In this document: positions 59,515 through 64,000 of the stretch, in pieces
Layout of the letters: every line of letters starts with the position of its first letter
Position numbering within the stretch: position 1 is the first letter of the stretch
Source: Ceratopteris richardii
Taxonomy: Eukaryota; Streptophyta; Polypodiopsida; Polypodiales; Pteridaceae
Reading direction: 5' to 3'
DNA: 64,000 nt
NCBI GenBank assembly: GCA_020310875.1
Contig: CM035416.1
Span: 75,367,043 to 75,431,042, forward strand
The notes under the pieces: generated by a model
Told to the model about the DNA's origin: nothing
Database searches by the model: none
The model's input: the letters and a program-made list of their open reading frames with translations, nothing else
Made by a program: the position numbers and the translations under genes

Positions 59515-59830
59515 CAGGAGTATCTAAATGTATGGATGCCTCTACTTTTCGAGGTTGGTTGTGTGTGTCTTTCATTCATTGTACTCTCTAAAAACAAAAG
59601 AAAGGTATCTAAATGTATGTGTGCCTCTACCTTAGGAGGAGGTTGGGTGGTGTGTGTGTCTTTCATTCATTGTACTCTCTAAAGAAAAGGGGGACGCATC
59701 ATAGAGTGTAACTCGAGGAGAAGCCCATCATAGAATGTACCTCATGTAAGGAGGAGATCCATCTTACAAGCATGACAAAGATACCTCATGTAAGGAGGAG
59801 GTCCATCCTAACAAGCATGACAAAGACATT
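59515..59830. repeat. Two short tandem duplications
   Basis: First, a unit of about 86 bp containing TCTAAATGTATG and GTGTCTTTCATTCATTGTAC repeats at about 59522 and 59608. Second, a 46-bp unit CCTCATGTAAGGAGGAG...AAGCATGACAAAGA repeats at about 59740 and 59785. Confidence 0.85.
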
Positions 59831-60189
59831 GTTCATATCATACCGGCTCGACGTACAAAGAAGAATGATCTCTCACGCCATGGAGAATATTGAAATAATG
59901 TTATTAAGTTCTTATGAGATATGTTCAGCCTGGCTGAAGTTCTTAAAGAAAAAATCTCTTGCCTCATGGCTCTATCTGCAAGTAGTATTAGACAATGCTC
60001 TGGACCAGTTTCAGAGAAATTATATGGATGTAGTAGCACCAACAGAAATGTATGTAGTACTTCAAATAAAAATATCAAATCACCTCATTACTCTTTTATA
60101 TCATTCTTTAGTACTCCATTATACGGTGTGGAATATTTAATTGAAACAAAACAACAGATTCGGTTGTCTCCATAGTCAATTCTGGCTCG

Positions 60190-60335
60190 CCCGCTGTGAT
60201 GAATATTCAACTTCCAAGTGTTCCAATCCATGGCACTGCTCACTCAGGCCTCTCAACTTGCCATGAAAGCTTGGCTCTTCAACTTGCCATGAAAGCTTGG
60301 CACCATGGTTTTCTGCTGTGATGAATATTCAACTT
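60190..60335. repeat. Local duplications around an AACTTGCCATGAAAGCTTGG unit
   Basis: AACTTGCCATGAAAGCTTGG occurs twice in tandem (about 60258 and 60281), and GCTGTGATGAATATTCAACTT occurs on either side (about 60195 and 60312). It looks like successive small duplications. Confidence 0.85.
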
Positions 60336-62102
60336 CTTCTTTTAGATGATATACATGTACAAATGAATACCAGAGTTTTCGGATTCTGGATGTTAAGTAA
60401 CGAGTTCTGCTGTGGGTCTCGTACTATAGCAAGGTTTTGTATAGTATCAGAAACGTGAAAGTGTTTTCTGATAGAGTAGAATGTATGTGAGGATTCACGT
60501 ACGTAAAAGAGGCAAAGAACTGGTCGGCTACCTGTAGGGCTGTTCGTCCACAGACTCTGTACGCAAGCTCGATGTATGGACCGTCGACATATTCTCCATG
60601 TATACAAGTTGCATGAGGAAACCAGAAAAAACAATGGCAGTCCATATCGCCGACCGTAAATGATCATTGCTCTGTGTAGCATTGGGCGCGAGCAAGTTGC
60701 AAGGTTCTCGTGTTTGTGTAGCTGGCGCGCTCAAGCGCCGAGGGCTCAAGAGCGATGGCGAGGGCAAGGTCTGTGTATCCAACAACTAATCGCAACTTGC
60801 AAAAGCACATGCGCATTGCGCTCACTACCATACCTGCTTCTGTCATTTTTTTATATATAAGGTCGGAGAAGGCATTTCGCCGCCGGCTTCCAATATTTCG
60901 CTTTTCAAGTATTTGCGTTTCTCCCGTTTTTTTAACATCTGCTTTTCTCGTCTTCTTTTTGAACCGAAGAAAGCATCTGGCGTCGGCTTCCAATACCTGG
61001 CTTTTCACGTATTTGCTTTCCTGTTGCTTTCTCACGTCTTGCTTTTTTTTTTCTCACTTGTCAGCTTGCGCCAGGTCAGCTCCATATTTCAAGAGAAAAC
61101 AACGATTGAGGGGCTTTGGGAGATGCGCACACCAGAAATCCAGATGTGCTTGTCAAGTTGCCATCTACGACGACTCGACAAGTACGGTTTGCCAGACACT
61201 CTGTTTCTTCTCCACCTCCGTCTCCATCTCCATCTGCGAGCAGGTGGGCTGGCCTGACCTGGCTGACATTGAGACCGAGAGAAAGGAGAACCGTTCAAAG
61301 TCGTGACGCTCATCTCCCTCTGGATCTGCTAGTATATCCGTATGCCTTTTTCTGGGCCATGCGCAGATGACGATCGTGTTGCACTTTGGCCGCCTCTCTG
61401 ACAATGGTGATTGCTCATCTCTATCTTCTCCGTCTCTCTTTCTCTGTGGGTCTCTCTCTACGATCATGCCAACGATCATGCCAAGCCCTTCACAGCTCCC
61501 AGCGCTGTCGTAGAGCTCAGGTCTGTATCACGAGTATTTGCTCTTTCAGGAAAAAACGTCTGCTTCAATGCAACTTGGCTTTGCGGAGCCCAATGCATGC
61601 ACTTCTATTAAGGCTTCTCAACCTGTGATGCATGAATCGTGGCGGCCCCGGCTGCTTTTTGGTTATAAAGCGGAAACAACAGCAAATGGCAACTAATACC
61701 ATGGGCGGATTTAAACCATCTTAAGTGAAAATGGTGGGCGGAAAGCAGAGAAAGACAAGTCTTCTCCGCAATGTTGATCTTTGATTGGCTCCTATGCCAT
61801 GTCCATCTCAAATCAATATCCGTAATATCTATTTTCATTATAACTTTTAGAATTGAAAATCACAATCATATTTTACAGTTCAAAACATCGAAAATGGCGA
61901 ACATGTCTGTCAAAAATCAAGCTTGGTCGGCGTTTTTCATTTATAAGTATCCTGCATGATCATGTAGAGGTTCGTTAAGATAAACCTTAATATACATATG
62001 AAAAGGTACTGCAAATTAGATCCCTTGATATATGTTGTATATTTCACAATACAATATGATAAACACTTATTATATAGTAGATTTTTTCCCAATAACAATT
62101 TG

Positions 62103-62822
62103 TTTTTTAATAAAGGAAGTTCAGCCTTGGCCTATTCTCCCGAACTTTAATTAAAATAAAGAAGAAAAGTTACAAGTGCCATCAGAGGTGAGGCTCTCTG
62201 GAAGATTTGGAGGGAGCGTTGTGCTGTCAATTTTGGCCAAACCCCTAAGGAATGGTCGATCGAGAAATCTTTGTTTCTCCTTGGTAAAAGAATCTCCCGA
62301 GTCAAGAGATCACCACCGTTTAGACATCACTGTATTTATCTCCTCGAAAACAACAAGTTGAAACCCAAATGGGTCCCACATGAGGGTGATGATAATTTTA
62401 TCCGCCTCATTTGTAATGCCCTGTAGCTTGCCATACTCCTCCCCTGCATTGTGGGATTTGGGGGGTCCCATGGGCACTAGTCCCATTCACTTGTAACTTT
62501 TTCTCTTTATTATAATTAAAGTCCGGGAGATTAGGCTAAGGCCGAACTTCCTTTATTTAAAAAAAAAAAGTGCATGGGACTAGTGCCCATGGGACCCCCC
62601 AAATCCCACAATGTAGGGGACAAGTTTGGTAAGCTAGAGAGCATTACAAATGAGGCGAACGAATCTATCATCTCCCTCATGCGGGACCCATTTGGGTTTC
62701 AGCTTGTTGTCTTCGAGGAGATAAATAAACGGTGGAGATCTCTTATCTGCGGAGATTCTTTTATCTAAGAGGAACAAGGATTCCTCAATCGACCATTCCT
62801 TTGGGGTTTGGCCAAGATTGAT
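62103..62822 (-). mobile_element. LINE-2, 5'-truncated copy interrupted by LINE-3
   Basis: Minus-strand copy of the same LINE family as 57041-58042. Its 3' tail lies at 62103-62178 (T run, then AATAAAGGAAG) and its body continues at 62573-62822, with the ORF2 end and CATGGGACTAGTGCCCATGG. The two parts are separated by LINE-3. About 326 bp of LINE-2 remain. Confidence 0.83.
62179..62567 (+). mobile_element. LINE-3, inserted in LINE-2 in opposite orientation
   Basis: Plus-strand 5'-truncated copy of the same family: GCTCTCTGGAAGATTTGGAG corresponds to the LWKIWR coding region. The 3' tail ends in poly-A at about 62557-62569. AAGTG occurs on both sides (62174-62178 and 62568-62572), a short target duplication. 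The (+) body and the (-) body of LINE-2 form an inverted repeat of about 250 bp. Confidence 0.83.
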
Positions 62823-64000
62823 AGTTGATCATTTAAAGCCGGATTGTTTATTTTTAATATATTTTTTATGCACATGAGCACAACTCGTAAGGTTTTTTGA
62901 ACAACTATAATTTTCCATATCCTTAACAGTTCTAAATTCATAATGTAGTAAAGAGAAAAAGACTGGCCATTGGAGTGGCTAACACATGTTTATCACTAAA
63001 GGACCTATGAATATTTAGGTACAGCTGATCATTCAATGTACCTTCAACTTGCGCTGGAAATGTTTAGAGAAAGTTAAAAATGTTGGAGCTCAGTGTGTTC
63101 ATCAGAACTGTTAATAATAATGATTTACTGCCTTTGGAAGCTAAAAATTTCAGATAGTTGATGGGGATTAAGAAGATAGGTTGGCTTGAGGAATTGATAT
63201 AGATAGATGAATCCTTTGGATTATGTAAAGGGAACTAGGTCGTGCCTTTACCCTCTTTATTGTTAGGACTCAAAGGAAGAAATGAGAAGCCCTAGTAAGT
63301 TTCTCCAATGGGGAATAAAAATTAAATTAACCCATTAAGTTTCATTATGTTTCATTATGTTTATAACCCATTTAGAATACACTCTGTTTCAGAGAAGGAT
63401 TCATGAAAATTTGGAAGAATTCACAATAAGATATATTCTTTGAATCATGAAATATATGTGACAACAGAAATATGTAAAGAGTAAGGAGATAGAAAGAAAA
63501 CTTTTTAAGTGTGTCACACTTCTTTCAAAGGAAATATTATCTCTCTTAGTCCCATTTGGAAGACACATGAGTTTTCTTAGGCAAAATTTTAAAGTATGGA
63601 GTTTATATTCTTAAGAGGATGTAAAGCACTTTATGGTAGGATCATGCTCACAAAACTAGATTTAAAAATGTCGAACAGGGGCAAACTCATATGTGGGTGT
63701 GTAGATAACATAAACAACTCTAGACCAAAAGTGTATGAAAAAAGTATAACACGGAGATAGAGACAAAGACCTTAGATAGAATTAGTAATCCGCCACATGC
63801 ATCGTTGAACTTGTTTTGAAGCACATGTATTTATAGTGCTTTTCGGTACCCTGGAAATAGATTCTTACATATAAAGTAAAAAAAGCATTCTAATACTTTT
63901 TACAAAAGTCACCATAAAAGGCTGTTCATATGCCTTTGTATAGGAAAACATGCATGCACCTATATTTCAATAGTATCGATAAACTTTTGAATAAATAATC
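62823..64000. other. AT-rich end of window, nothing recognised
   Basis: About 1.2 kb, AT-rich, without open frames above 60 codons, repeats or motifs that I can support on either strand. Confidence 0.6.

Larger units (their letters stand above)
58058..62102. other. Unassigned 4-kb stretch
   Basis: AT-rich DNA to about 60.6 kb, then a GC-richer, pyrimidine-rich patch (about 60650-61650) with many short open frames, then AT-rich DNA again. I recognise no protein domain, tRNA, rRNA or transposon terminus. The patch could be a decayed gene or promoter region; the open frames there (the longest 183 codons at 60755-61306) overlap on both strands and show no family motif. Confidence 0.5.

Noticed and set aside
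60755-61306. 183-codon open frame as a protein-coding gene
   Set aside because: No recognisable domain, low-complexity Ser/Phe/Arg composition, and competing frames of similar length on both strands.

Overview
The window looks like intergenic DNA from a large, repeat-rich land-plant genome. Evidence: plant-type Copia and Tat/Athila-like Gypsy retroelements, primer sites for initiator-Met tRNA, CACTA (En/Spm) DNA transposons with TNP2- and TNPA-like genes, and GT-AG introns with AT-rich interiors. I see no host single-copy gene that would name the species; a fern or another large-genome lineage fits but is not shown. Almost every recognisable base belongs to a transposon inside another transposon.

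Layout. 1-2868 is the 3' part of a Copia element (Copia-B) that interrupts a minus-strand Copia relic (Copia-C, to about 5490). A plus-strand Copia relic (Copia-D, 6076-6716) follows. From about 6717 to 41550 runs one minus-strand Gypsy relic (Gypsy-B), split twice. The first split is a CACTA element (CACTA-1, 8856-37465) with matching terminal inverted repeats and a 3-bp target duplication CAG. The second is an odd 1.57-kb element (39120-40689) with tandem LTR-like units at one end and an inverted unit at the other. CACTA-1 carries a kilobase-scale satellite of 16- and 18-bp units. A 22.4-kb Tat/Athila-like Gypsy (Gypsy-A, 12205-34572) sits inside that satellite, and a structurally complete Copia (Copia-A, 17533-23986) sits inside Gypsy-A. 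The nest is therefore Gypsy-B > CACTA-1 > Gypsy-A > Copia-A.

The right half holds another minus-strand Gypsy relic (Gypsy-C, about 42660-44160), cut at 44165 by a second CACTA element (CACTA-2, to roughly 56.9 kb; right end unclear). CACTA-2 has a multi-exon TNP2 transposase gene on the plus strand (47570-52822). It includes a region that reads as a SET-type (methyltransferase-like) domain ahead of the transposase core. Exons of a TNPA-like gene lie on the minus strand on both sides of it. Both CACTA elements are loaded with long alternating purine-pyrimidine arrays. After 57 kb come a 5'-truncated LINE with clear 15-bp target duplications (57041-58042), an unassigned stretch with small tandem duplications and a GC-richer patch (58.06-62.1 kb), and a LINE inserted into another LINE (62103-62822). 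The last 1.2 kb holds nothing I recognise.

Most promising for a second look: the SET-like domain in the CACTA transposase gene, the antisense interleaving of the TNP2 and TNPA-like genes, the alternating purine-pyrimidine satellites shared by both CACTA elements, and the inverted-end tandem-LTR element.
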